This document shows, one piece after another, positions 1 through 7,746 of a stretch of 64,000 nucleotides of DNA. The DNA lies in NCBI GenBank assembly GCA_910586255.1, contig CAJUHR010000006.1:68371-132370 (forward strand), in the 5' to 3' direction. Below the pieces are notes generated by a model. It was not told where the DNA came from and ran no database searches. It was given only the letters and a program-made list of their open reading frames with translations. Source of the stretch: an uncultured Lachnospiraceae bacterium. Lineage in GTDB: Bacteria; Bacillota; Clostridia; Lachnospirales; Lachnospiraceae. The position numbers and the translations under genes are program-made. Positions within the stretch are counted from its first letter, which is position 1. The number at the start of each line of letters is the position of its first letter.

Positions 1-1302
1 CCATTCCGGTGTATCCGTCCAAACGGGGAAGTGGCGTCTAAGGTGGCGGCACTTCCCTATGACGTTTACGACCGGCAGGAAGCAAAGCGGGAGGTGGAGA
101 GAAACCCCATGTCCTTTTTGGCAATCGACCGGGCGGAGAGCCAATTTCCCGATGAGGTGGATCTTAACGATCCGCGGGTCTATGAGAAAGCCCGGGAGCT
201 TTTGACGGACTGGCAGGAAAAGGGAATCCTTGTCAGTGACGAGCAGGAGAGCTACTATATATACGAGCTGACCATGGACGGGCGCGGCCAGACTGGCATC
301 GTGGCCTGTGCCTCCATTGACGACTATCTGGGAGGCGTGATCAAAAAGCACGAGAACACCAGGGAGGACAAAGAGCAGGACCGGATCTGCCATGTGGACG
401 TGACCAATGCCCACACAGGACCGATCTTTCTGGCCTACCGCTCGGACGAGAAGCTGAACCAGATTGTAGATACGGTGTGCCGCCAGGAGCCGCTTTATGA
501 TTTTACGGCAGAGGATGGGATCCGGCACCGGGTGTGGAAGGTCATGGAGGATCGGGACGAAGCAGGCGGCCCGGCAAAAAGCGTGACGGGCGAAGAGACG
601 CCTGTTTGCGGAAAAATCGGCAGCCGGACGGAGCAGATCCGGGAATGTTTTTGCCGAATGAAGGACATTTACATTGCTGACGGTCATCACCGTGCCGCAT
701 CGGCGGTCAAGGTAGGGCTTAAGCGGCGGAGGGAAAACCCGGAATATACAGGGCAGGAGCCCTTCAATTTCTTTCTGTCTGTGCTGTTTCCCGATGACCA
801 GCTTTTGATCATGCCCTACAACCGGGTGGTGAAGGATCTGAACGGAAGAACCAAGGAGGAGTTTTTAAGGGCAGTGGCAGAGCGCTTTGAGGTTGAGCAA
901 TGGTCAAAAGAGAGGGGCTGTCAGCCGGAAAAACATCGCCAGGTGGGAATGTATCTGGCCGGTCAATGGTACCGGCTGACAGTGAAGCAGCCGTATTTGA
1001 CGGATGATCCGGTGAAGGGGCTGGACGTGTCCTTGCTTCAGGATCTTTTGCTGGCTCCGATTTTGGGAATCGGGGATCCCAGAACCGATGGCCGGATTCG
1101 GTTTGTGGGAGGAATCCGGGGGCTTCTGGAGCTTGAGAGGCTGGTGGACAGCCAGGCAGGAGCGGTGGCCTTCGCCATGTATCCCACCTCGATTCAGGAG
1201 TTGTTTTCCGTAGCGGACGCGGGGCTTCTGATGCCGCCTAAATCCACCTGGTTTGAGCCGAAGCTGCGCAGCGGGCTGTTTATCCATTCCCTAAACTCCT
1301 GA
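1..1302 (+). CDS. DUF1015 family protein, 5' end outside window
   Basis: The reading frame is open from base 1 and starts mid-protein with the residues PFRCIRPNGEVASKVAALPY, the usual N-terminal signature of DUF1015 proteins, so only a few codons are missing to the left. A GTG at base 31 is in frame but would remove the conserved PFR.IRP segment and is not the start. The protein ends DSQAGAVAFAMYPTS...LMPPKSTWFEPKLRSGLFIHSL, also typical of the family. An internal DGHHRAASA motif (about residue 225) is conserved. Biochemical function is not established. In many Clostridia the family neighbours serine/phosphoglycerate metabolism genes, which cannot be checked here. Confidence 0.9.
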   Translation, partial: PFRCIRPNGEVASKVAALPYDVYDRQEAKREVERNPMSFLAIDRAESQFPDEVDLNDPRVYEKARELLTDWQEKGILVSDEQESYYIYELTMDGRGQTGIVACASIDDYLGGVIKKHENTREDKEQDRICHVDVTNAHTGPIFLAYRSDEKLNQIVDTVCRQEPLYDFTAEDGIRHRVWKVMEDRDEAGGPAKSVTGEETPVCGKIGSRTEQIRECFCRMKDIYIADGHHRAASAVKVGLKRRRENPEYTGQEPFNFFLSVLFPDDQLLIMPYNRVVKDLNGRTKEEFLRAVAERFEVEQWSKERGCQPEKHRQVGMYLAGQWYRLTVKQPYLTDDPVKGLDVSLLQDLLLAPILGIGDPRTDGRIRFVGGIRGLLELERLVDSQAGAVAFAMYPTSIQELFSVADAGLLMPPKSTWFEPKLRSGLFIHSLNS

Positions 1303-1303
1303 A

Positions 1304-1331
1304 CATATTGAGGAGGTCCTCTGCATAAGAT
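1304..1331 (+). promoter_or_regulatory. sigma-E-like promoter for spoIIID
   Basis: CATATT (1304-1309), a 14-nt spacer and CATAAGAT (1324-1331) match the known sigma-E pattern (-35 ATATT, -10 CATACA-T, about 14 nt apart). It lies 2 nt after the DUF1015 stop and 28 nt before spoIIID. B. subtilis spoIIID is sigma-E dependent, so the site fits its gene. No experimental support is available here. Confidence 0.6.
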
Positions 1332-1358
1332 GTAAAAAACGTTCTCAAGGGTAAAACC

Positions 1359-1634
1359 ATGAAGGATTATATCGAAGAGCGGGCGGTGGCAATCGCTAAC
1401 TACATCATAGACCACAATGCAACGGTGAGACAGACGGCGAAGCGGTTTGGGATAAGCAAGAGTACGGTACATAAAGACGTAACAGACAGGCTGGAGCACA
1501 TCAATCCTTCCCTGGCGGCTCAGGCCCGGGTGGTGCTGGATGTGAACAAGTCGGAGCGTCACATCCGCGGAGGGCTGGCTACCAGGGAGAAGTATCAGCA
1601 TCGGCTGGCCATCTGCAGTAAGCAGGAGGATTAA
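1359..1634 (+). CDS. spoIIID: Sporulation transcriptional regulator SpoIIID
   Basis: This 91-residue DNA-binding protein matches SpoIIID along its whole length. Residues about 20-45 (ATVRQTAKRFGISKSTVHKD) form a clear helix-turn-helix, followed by the conserved RLEHINPSLA and a basic C-terminal helix with RHIRGGLATREKYQ. In Bacilli and Clostridia, SpoIIID acts in the mother cell during sporulation, repressing and activating genes of the sigma-E regulon. A weak AAGGG ribosome binding site precedes the ATG. The gene is monocistronic: a sigma-E-like promoter lies upstream and a hairpin terminator downstream. Confidence 0.95.
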   Translation: MKDYIEERAVAIANYIIDHNATVRQTAKRFGISKSTVHKDVTDRLEHINPSLAAQARVVLDVNKSERHIRGGLATREKYQHRLAICSKQED

Positions 1635-1645
1635 CAGAATTTTCG

Positions 1646-1676
1646 GAGAGCCATTCGGAGAGAGTGGCTCTTTTCC
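1646..1676 (+). terminator. Terminator after spoIIID
   Basis: A stem of AGAGCCATTC (1647-1656) with GAGTGGCTCT (1662-1671), one G-U pair, is followed by TTTCC. It sits between convergent spoIIID and the aldehyde dehydrogenase gene. Confidence 0.75.
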
Positions 1677-1710
1677 ATTATTGCTTTGGAAACCGGAGCC
1701 ACTCTTCTTA

Positions 1711-3090
1711 TTATTTTAAGAACAGGTGAATCAGCTTATCATAGATCCACCGATAGGGCTGATACCGCATGGGAAGATCCAGCCAGGTCTTTTTATCCAC
1801 AATGCTCTTCTTATGAGAAAAGGTGTCAAAGCCTTCCTTTCCGTGATAGGAACCCATGCCGCTTTCGCCGAAGCCGCCAAAGCCCATCTGGCTGGTGGCT
1901 AAGTGGATGATGGTGTCATTGATGCACCCGCCGCCGAAGCCGCAGCGGGCCATGACCTTTCGGGCGATGGATTTGTTTTCTGTAAAGATATAGAGAGCCA
2001 GAGGATGAGGCTGAGAATTGATCTTATGAATGGCCTCATCCAATGTTTCATAGGTCAGCACGGGAAGAATGGGACCGAAGATTTCCTCCTGCATAACCGG
2101 ATCGGAAAAGGTTACAAAATCCATGACCGTAGGTTCGATGCGTAAGGTCTTCGGGTCCCGGCCGCCGCCGGCCACAATCTTGTCCTCATCTATCAGAGCG
2201 GTCAAACGGCTAAAGTGCTTTTCATTGATGATTTTTCCATAATTTTTGTTGCTTAGGGGATGTCTGCCCAGCTGACGGGCAATCTGCCCTTTTATCTCTT
2301 TTATCAGCCGGTCCTTTATGGCTTTGTCACAGTAGATATAGTCCGGGGCCACACAGGTCTGGCCGCAGTTAAGAAACTTTCCGAATACGATGCGCCGGGC
2401 AGCCAGCTTAAGATTGGCAGTCCGGTCCACTATGCAGGGACTTTTACCTCCCAGCTCTAAGGTCACCGGAGTAAGATGAGCGGAGGCCTGCTTCATGACC
2501 TCTTTTCCCACAGCCTGGCTTCCCGTAAAGAAAATATAGTCAAAATGCTGGGAGAGCAGGGCTGTATTTTCCGCCCTTCCTCCGGTTACCACGGCAACGA
2601 ACCGTTCGTCAAAGCATTTGCCAAGCATGGAGCGGATAACCTGGCTGGTGTTTGGAGAGTAGGCGCTGGGCTTTAGGATCACCGTATTGCCGGCCGCAAT
2701 GGCATCCACTAAGGGGTCTATGGTCAATAAAAAGGGGTAGTTCCAGGGGCTCATGATCAGCACCACTCCGTAGGGGGAGGGCTTTTTAAAGCTTCGGGAG
2801 CAGAACTGGGCAAGAGGGGTGGGGACGGTCTGCTCTTTGGCAAAGCGGCGGATGTGCCGAAGCATGTAGGTGATCTCGCTTAAGACCAGACCGGTCTCGC
2901 ACATGTAGCTTTCAAAGGAGCTTTTTCCCAGATCCTTTAAAAGAGCTTCGTGGATCTCTTTTTCATGCTCCAGGATGCAGGACTTTAGCTTATAGAGGGC
3001 CTGGATACGGTGTTCGAGCTTTAATGTGGCGCCGGTGAGAAAACAGGCCCGCTGTTTTTCGGCCAGCTGTTTTATTTGTTGGTCATTCAT
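1711..3090 (-). CDS. NAD(P)-dependent aldehyde dehydrogenase
   Basis: A 459-residue class 3-like aldehyde dehydrogenase that oxidises an aldehyde to the acid with NAD(P). Visible signatures are SPWNYPF in the cofactor domain, the TLELGGKSP segment with the general-base Glu, and NCGQTCVAPDY with the catalytic Cys; the C-terminus has the family's GFGESGMGSYHGKEGF. The start is placed at the ATG at 3090 because GGAGG lies at ideal distance in front of it; two upstream in-frame ATGs (3111, 3102) lack this. It lies downstream of a decayed alcohol dehydrogenase on the same strand, suggesting an ancestral alcohol/aldehyde pair. Substrate unknown. Confidence 0.9.
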   Translation of the reverse strand: MNDQQIKQLAEKQRACFLTGATLKLEHRIQALYKLKSCILEHEKEIHEALLKDLGKSSFESYMCETGLVLSEITYMLRHIRRFAKEQTVPTPLAQFCSRSFKKPSPYGVVLIMSPWNYPFLLTIDPLVDAIAAGNTVILKPSAYSPNTSQVIRSMLGKCFDERFVAVVTGGRAENTALLSQHFDYIFFTGSQAVGKEVMKQASAHLTPVTLELGGKSPCIVDRTANLKLAARRIVFGKFLNCGQTCVAPDYIYCDKAIKDRLIKEIKGQIARQLGRHPLSNKNYGKIINEKHFSRLTALIDEDKIVAGGGRDPKTLRIEPTVMDFVTFSDPVMQEEIFGPILPVLTYETLDEAIHKINSQPHPLALYIFTENKSIARKVMARCGFGGGCINDTIIHLATSQMGFGGFGESGMGSYHGKEGFDTFSHKKSIVDKKTWLDLPMRYQPYRWIYDKLIHLFLK

Positions 3091-3114
3091 TCTTTCCTCC
3101 ATTCTGTGCACTCT

Positions 3115-3885
3115 TTACAGCACAAACAGGTATGGGTGAAATGTTTTTCTTTCACCCTTTTCCTCCATCAGCAGATAATAAAAATGTTCTAGCTGTCCGG
3201 CATCCATCAGCACAGGAACCGGGTAGAGGGGATTGGCTTCCCTGTCTGCGTATTGTGCCAGCCTTTGGATATCCTCTTTCTTTATTCCCGGAATTGTGTC
3301 CCCGATTTGAAAGCGTGTTTTCATATCCTGGATTGCGGTTATAAACCGGTCGGCGGCTTTATCGGGCGGGGTATCCCGGCTGGCAAGGCCGGCAGCTATG
3401 GTAGCCTCGCTTCCGGTTCCGGCAGTGGTGGGCACGGCAATGAGAAGAGGAAGCCTTTTGCGGACTTTTAGAATCCCCTCCATCTTTTTTAGGGAACGCC
3501 GGGCCTTGCAATACGGGCGCCGGCTGCTTTGGCACAGTCCATGCTGGAGCCGCCTCCAAAGCCGATGATGGCGTCACAGTGATGCTTCAGACAAAGAGTC
3601 CGGACCGCCTCCACATTATCGGAGGTGGGGTTGGCTGCTGTCCTGTCATAGAGAAGAAAGGGGATTTTACTTTCTGTCAAGGCGTTTTCCAATGTGCAGG
3701 TCAGGCCGAGACGATGAATGTCCGGGTCCGTGACAATGAGAACCCGGCTGCAGCCGTGCTCTTTCAAAATATCCGGCAGCCCGGAGACACCGGATACAAG
3801 CCGGGGGTACGGTATGGGAGAAACGGCAGCGCCAGACAGAAGGCGGCCTGGAAGCTGCGGCAATAGCATTTTTTATAATGTTCAT
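3115..3885 (-). pseudogene. Decayed iron-containing alcohol dehydrogenase
   Basis: Fragments of a group III (iron) alcohol dehydrogenase lie in three frames. From the ATG at 3885 (with an AAAGGA ribosome site), adding one base in the A-run gives a family-like start (CYCRSFQAAF.LALPFLPYR). A second single-base shift in the C-run near 3810 leads to the frame with VLIVTD and the cofactor-binding GFGGGSSMDCAKA. A third shift in the A-run near 3490 leads to PTTAGTGSEAT. After that the sequence jumps to the C-terminal PDTIPGIKKEDI-like part, so the central iron-binding domain (about 140 residues with the Asp/His ligands) is missing. The gene cannot make an active enzyme. Homopolymer shifts alone could be sequencing errors; the internal deletion cannot. 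Confidence 0.85.
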
Positions 3886-4079
3886 ATGGAATTTGTCCTT
3901 TCGCCGCTTCTTATGATAGGGATTGCAATCTCTGACCCTTTGATGCTTGTTTCATTTTATGATATTCAGGGATGTTTGACAAGAAAATATAAAAAAAATT
4001 GCGGTAAATTAATGTTTGAAAGCATAGAACGAACGCCTGCGGAATAAATTGGTAGTAGTCAAATTTTATGGAGGTTGTT

Positions 4080-4511
4080 ATGGGCAGAAGAATCAATGGA
4101 AAAATGATTTGGGCGGTTTTTTTGCTGTTTTGGGTATTGATGGTGCGTTTCCTGACTGGCTGCAGCGTGGAGAAGGAGAACCAGGATAAGGTGCGTGATC
4201 TGGAATTTACCGTGGTGGGGGAGGCAGATCTGCCGGAGGAGCTTAAAAATCTGGTGGAGGAGAAGAAGGCAGCGCCTTTTAAGCTTACATACAGCAACGA
4301 CCAGGGACTTTACATAGCATTGGGATACGGGGAGCAGGCCACAGGAGGATACAGTATTTCGGTGGAGGAGCTGTATCTGACAGAAAATTCCATTGTGATT
4401 GACACAGAGCTTAAAGGACCGGAGAAGGGGGAGACTGTGGGAGTGGAAAAATCGTATCCCTATATTGTGGTTCAGACGGAATATCTGGAGAATCCTGTAA
4501 TTTTTCAGTGA
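4080..4511 (+). CDS. Lipoprotein with PrcB C-terminal-like domain
   Basis: A 143-residue predicted lipoprotein. The N-terminus (MGRRINGKMIWAVFLLFW...) is a signal peptide ending in the lipobox LTGC, so it should be anchored on the outer face of the membrane. The rest resembles the PrcB C-terminal domain (ALGYGEQATGGYSISVEELYLTENSIVI), a fold found in a protease-complex protein of Treponema and in many clostridial lipoproteins. The ATG at 4080 is preferred over that at 4068, because the GGAGG at 4070-4074 lies inside the longer version and serves the shorter one. Specific function unknown; monocistronic. Confidence 0.75.
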   Translation: MGRRINGKMIWAVFLLFWVLMVRFLTGCSVEKENQDKVRDLEFTVVGEADLPEELKNLVEEKKAAPFKLTYSNDQGLYIALGYGEQATGGYSISVEELYLTENSIVIDTELKGPEKGETVGVEKSYPYIVVQTEYLENPVIFQ

Positions 4512-4521
4512 ATACAGCGCA

Positions 4522-4583
4522 ATGGTTCAGGCAGTCCGATTTACCACACGGTCAGCGCGGTATACGCGCAGACCTGCATTAAC
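4522..4583 (+). repeat. Copy of dispersed intergenic repeat
   Basis: This holds GGTTCAGGCAG and then TTTACCACACGGTCAGCGCGGTA...CGCGCAGACCTGC. It aligns closely with 57558-57600 (TTTACCATACGGTCAGCTCAGTA...TGCGCAGACCT) and in part with 33127-33166. It belongs to the repeat family described under 57485-57608. Confidence 0.7.
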
Positions 4584-4599
4584 CAATGTCATGACATTG
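4584..4599. repeat. 16-bp perfect palindrome
   Basis: CAATGTCATGACATTG is self-complementary over 16 bp. It lies directly after a repeat copy and 39 bp before the iron-box-like palindrome. It could be an operator or the end of the repeat element. Confidence 0.4.
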
Positions 4600-4637
4600 C
4601 TGTCTGAGCAGAAACATGCAGAGAATAATTATATGAA

Positions 4638-4656
4638 AATGATTTTCAAAATCATT
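4638..4656. promoter_or_regulatory. Iron-box-like (Fur/DtxR type) operator
   Basis: AATGATTTTCAAAATCATT is a perfect 9-1-9 inverted repeat resembling Fur-family boxes (GATAATGATAATCATTATC type). It overlaps the -35 element of the next promoter by 2 bp, where a repressor would block transcription. The gene it would control is an iron-transport-associated peptide. Which regulator binds (Fur, DtxR/IdeR or other) cannot be decided from sequence. Confidence 0.6.
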
Positions 4657-4683
4657 GACAAGGCATGATAAGAGAGGTATAAT
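4655..4683 (+). promoter_or_regulatory. Consensus housekeeping promoter for the Cys-rich peptide
   Basis: TTGACA (4655-4660), 17-nt spacer, TATAAT (4678-4683): a perfect sigma-A match, expected to be strong unless repressed through the overlapping palindrome. Confidence 0.8.
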
Positions 4684-4773
4684 TGGGGAACAGGCGGGAA
4701 GGTAAAGAGGCAGAGAGATAAAGAAACAAAGAGACAGAAATATTGTGATATATAGAAAGAGAGGTACAAACAG

Positions 4774-4923
4774 ATGGCAGATCTGGTGATTCTTGTGGGA
4801 GTCGCAGGCGCGGTGGCGGCGATTGTGTGGAAGAAGGTTAAGGATATGAAAGCGGGAAAGAGCGGCTGTGGCTGCGGTTGCTTAGGTTGTCCGGGACGAG
4901 GAAAAAAGGGACATTGCCGCTAA
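4774..4923 (+). CDS. FeoB-associated Cys-rich membrane protein (49 aa)
   Basis: The short frame encodes MADLVILVGVAGAVAAIVWK followed by KVKDMKAGKSGCGCGCLGCP and a basic tail. One N-terminal transmembrane helix (about residues 3-19) is followed by a cytosolic CGCGCLGC cluster, the hallmark of the FeoB-associated Cys-rich family usually encoded beside ferrous iron transporter genes. AGAGAGG lies upstream of the ATG. No feoA or feoB is in the window, so this is a stand-alone copy. The promoter carries an iron-box-like palindrome and a terminator follows at once, so it is a single-gene transcript probably induced by iron limitation (inference). Confidence 0.8.
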   Translation: MADLVILVGVAGAVAAIVWKKVKDMKAGKSGCGCGCLGCPGRGKKGHCR

Positions 4924-4938
4924 TTAGGAAGGAAGGGG

Positions 4939-4971
4939 ACCGTCATGGCAGAAGGCTGTGACGGTTTTTTT
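4939..4971 (+). terminator. Terminator after the Cys-rich peptide gene
   Basis: ACCGTCA (4939-4945) pairs with TGACGGT (4959-4965) and runs into seven T (4965-4971). It lies 15 nt after the stop codon. Confidence 0.85.
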
Positions 4972-5114
4972 GGCATGACAGGCATATATGATACAACTTT
5001 TTTACAGTCAGAGTGTATCATAAAGGAATCAAATTCCGGTTGACGGTGGGAATTTTGCCATATTACAATAGAGACAGCTAAGATGCAGGATATTTTTATA
5101 TAGATCAGAGGAAA

Positions 5115-6500
5115 GTGAGAAGCAGGATGACAGGGGAGAGAAAAGCAGCGGAATATGAAGAGCTGGAAAACCGGTATGAGGAGAGGAGAAAAATCCGGAA
5201 AAAACAACGGGAGAGGGAGCGCCTTTTCAGAGTGCGGCTGGCGCGGGGGATGCTGTGCCTTTGTATGGTGGTTGTGTGTGTGGGAACCGTTGTACTGGCA
5301 TCGGATTTGATGGTAAAGAACAAAGAGAAGGCTTCGGAGGGAAATAGAGGGAAGGGAGCGGTCAGGGCAGGAGTAATTCTTCCTGAGGATGAGGAGCGCC
5401 GGACCGCGGAGGTAAAAAGACCTTTGGTGGATCTTCCGGAGATGGGGGCGCTCTACAAAATTCATGTTCAGGGAAAGGGCTGGAGCCATTATTTTGCAGA
5501 TAATTCCTACGGGATGGCTCCGGCAGGAGGATATATCACCGCGGTCCAGGCCACATTACATAATCAGCCGGAGGGAATGTCCGGCACCATTGAATATAAG
5601 GTGAATTTAAGCGGAAGCGGCTGGCTGGACTGGCAGTCAAATGCCCATGAGGCAGGGGGAGTTGAGGGAGAGATGCCTCTGGAGGCGGTGTGTATACGCC
5701 TCACAGGAGAGCTGGCAGAATATTATGACGTGCTGTACAGTGTTCTCCAAAATAATGTGTGGACAGACTGGGTAAAAAACGGGGAGGAGGCAGGACAATC
5801 CGGAGTGGGCTTGCGGGTGGACGGCCTTAGGATGTCCGTGGCCAGACGGCAGGAGGGAGGCATTTCCTATGCCGGGGAGATCGACCCGTTAAAGCCTATG
5901 GTGGCTCTGACCTACGATGACGGGCCGTCAAAGGAGTCCACAAGGAGGATTCTTAAGACTCTTGAGGAAAACGGAGGAAAGGCGACCTTTTTTATGGTGG
6001 GAAGCCGGGCGGCCAAATTTCAGGAAACCGTCCGGCAGATGGTTGCCCAGGGCTGCGAGGTGGCAAATCACACCTATGACCACACACTGATGACCAAGGT
6101 GGATCCTGCGGAGCTAGAGAGGCAGCTGGAGCTGACAAATCAGGTGGTGGCAAATGCCGGCGGGGTTACGCCAGTGTTAATGAGGCCCTGCGGAGGAGCT
6201 ACCAATGATGCGGGGATGGGGGTGGCAGGGGCTATCTCCATGCCGGCAATTTTGTGGTCCATTGATACGCTTGACTGGAAAACCAGGGATGCGGATGCCA
6301 CGGTGTCGGCTGTTTTGGATCATGTGAAGGACGGGGATATTATTTTGATGCATGATCTGTATGAGACGGCGGCGCAGGCCAGCGAGGTGATTATTCCCGA
6401 GCTGATTCGCCGGGGATATCAGCTGGTGACGGTCAGCGAGCTGGCGTCCTACCGGGGCGGTATGACGCCCGGCCAGTCTTATTACAAGTTCCGCCCTTAA
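5115..6500 (+). CDS. Membrane-anchored polysaccharide deacetylase
   Basis: A 461-residue protein with three parts: a basic, coiled-coil-like cytosolic head with one transmembrane helix (about 46-63), two copies of a clostridial hydrophobic (ChW-like) repeat (GWSHYF..., SGSGWLDWQSN, NVWTDWVKNGEEAG; about 115-235), and a NodB deacetylase domain (about 255-455). The NodB motifs are intact: TYDDGPS (metal and base Asp), HTYDH (metal His pair), RPCGG, DTLDW and LMHD. It should remove acetyl groups from peptidoglycan or another extracellular glycan. The start is GTG 5115 (AGAGGAAA just upstream); ATG 5127 is possible. Confidence 0.88.
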   Translation: MRSRMTGERKAAEYEELENRYEERRKIRKKQRERERLFRVRLARGMLCLCMVVVCVGTVVLASDLMVKNKEKASEGNRGKGAVRAGVILPEDEERRTAEVKRPLVDLPEMGALYKIHVQGKGWSHYFADNSYGMAPAGGYITAVQATLHNQPEGMSGTIEYKVNLSGSGWLDWQSNAHEAGGVEGEMPLEAVCIRLTGELAEYYDVLYSVLQNNVWTDWVKNGEEAGQSGVGLRVDGLRMSVARRQEGGISYAGEIDPLKPMVALTYDDGPSKESTRRILKTLEENGGKATFFMVGSRAAKFQETVRQMVAQGCEVANHTYDHTLMTKVDPAELERQLELTNQVVANAGGVTPVLMRPCGGATNDAGMGVAGAISMPAILWSIDTLDWKTRDADATVSAVLDHVKDGDIILMHDLYETAAQASEVIIPELIRRGYQLVTVSELASYRGGMTPGQSYYKFRP

Positions 6501-6531
6501 ATTTCATGTCCGCAGGCAGGAAACTGCCACG

Positions 6532-6559
6532 TATATTTTGGACCTTTCGCTCATACTTT
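6532..6559 (+). promoter_or_regulatory. Sigma-E-like promoter for the cotS-like gene
   Basis: TATATT (6532-6537), 14-nt spacer, CATACTTT (6552-6559). The geometry equals that of the spoIIID site, and the -10 differs from CATACA-T at one defined position. The -10 ends 58 nt before the TTG start. A GGCAG-GAAA-CTGCC hairpin (6515-6528) precedes it. Confidence 0.6.
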
Positions 6560-6617
6560 GGAAGTAGCCGGTTAGCAAATGGCTGGACTGTAACGGTAAA
6601 TGAGTGGAGGGGTAGGC

Positions 6618-7598
6618 TTGAATGACAATTATCTGGATGTAATACAGCAGTATGACGGGGAAACTCTTGAAGTTCGCCGGGGACGGGGTGCATGGATTTG
6701 CGAGCGCCCGGACGGGGTAAAGCTTTTGAAGGAGTACCGGGGCAGTCTGAAAAGGTTGGAGTTTGAGGAGGCAGTCCTGGGAGAATTGAAACGCCAGGGC
6801 ATTTGTCTGGTGGATCAATACATAAGGAACCGGGACGGGGAGCTGATCACCTCCGGGGAGGACGGGACAAAGTATATTTTTAAGGACTGGTTTTTAAGCC
6901 GGGAGTGCAATCTTAAGGACAGCAGGGAGATTTTGATGGCTGTGACCTGGATTGCCCGGCTTCACCGGGCCTTTCGGGAGATTACCTGGCGGCCGGAGTG
7001 GGATTTGGGATCCATGATTCCTCCGGGACTCAGTGCAGAGATGAAACGCCATACCCGGGAGATGAAGAGGGTGCGCGCGTTTGTCAGCAGCAAGCGGAAA
7101 AAAAGCCAGTTTGAGCTGTGTGTCATGGAAAATTTTACAGAATTCTATGAGCAGGCTTTAAGGGCTCAGGAAGGTCTGGACGCCCTGGAGGAGGGCCAGG
7201 ATGAGAATCGCCTATTTTTGTGCCATGGGGATCTGAACCAGCACCATCTTCTTATGGGCACCGGGGAGGTTGCTGTGATCGAGTTCAATCAGATGCACCG
7301 GGGAAAGCAGATGGCGGATCTCTATCATTTTATGCGGAAGGTTATGGAAAAGCACGGGTGGGATGAGCGGCTGGGTCTGGCTATGACGGAGAGCTATGAC
7401 AAGATACTGCCGATGGATGAGCAGGATCGGGCCTGTCTTTATTATCTGTTTTTGTATCCGGAAAAATACTGGAAGCAGCTGAATTATTATTATAATGCCA
7501 ACAAGGCATGGACGCCGGCAAAGAATGTGGAAAAGCTGAGAAGCATAAAGAGCCAGCAGGAGGCCAGGGGGCGGTTTCTGGAGAGAATAAGGGGCTGA
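6618..7598 (+). CDS. cotS: CotS-like spore coat / phosphotransferase-fold protein
   Basis: A 326-residue protein of the aminoglycoside-phosphotransferase-like fold, in the CotS family of spore coat proteins. The C-lobe has CHGDLNQHHLL and VIEFNQMHRGKQMADLYHFMRK, where the kinase catalytic loop and metal site would be. The loop Asn is His and the metal Asp is Glu, so catalysis is doubtful, as in other coat members. The C-terminal YPEKYWKQLNYYYNANKAW.P is a CotS signature. TTG 6618 is chosen because GGAGGGG stands 7 nt before it; the upstream ATG (6600) has no ribosome site. The sigma-E-like promoter fits mother-cell expression. Confidence 0.8.
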   Translation: MNDNYLDVIQQYDGETLEVRRGRGAWICERPDGVKLLKEYRGSLKRLEFEEAVLGELKRQGICLVDQYIRNRDGELITSGEDGTKYIFKDWFLSRECNLKDSREILMAVTWIARLHRAFREITWRPEWDLGSMIPPGLSAEMKRHTREMKRVRAFVSSKRKKSQFELCVMENFTEFYEQALRAQEGLDALEEGQDENRLFLCHGDLNQHHLLMGTGEVAVIEFNQMHRGKQMADLYHFMRKVMEKHGWDERLGLAMTESYDKILPMDEQDRACLYYLFLYPEKYWKQLNYYYNANKAWTPAKNVEKLRSIKSQQEARGRFLERIRG

Positions 7599-7628
7599 AT
7601 TTACTGGTGATTTTGCCACAGAAACCTT

Positions 7629-7657
7629 TTGACGGGGGAAACATCTTATTATATAAT
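7629..7657 (+). promoter_or_regulatory. Housekeeping promoter for phosphoglucomutase
   Basis: TTGACG (7629-7634), 17-nt spacer, TATAAT (7652-7657), 89 nt before the start codon. Confidence 0.75.
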
Positions 7658-7746
7658 AGAGACAATTGGGAGCTGCTATATGGCTTTCATCAGTAATTCT
7701 GCCGGGGGGAGCCTGGCGGGGAAAATACAGGAGGGAGTATTTAGTT

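Noticed and set aside
1194..1601. 135-codon minus-strand frame opposite spoIIID
   Set aside because: It overlaps two well supported plus-strand genes and has no family features.
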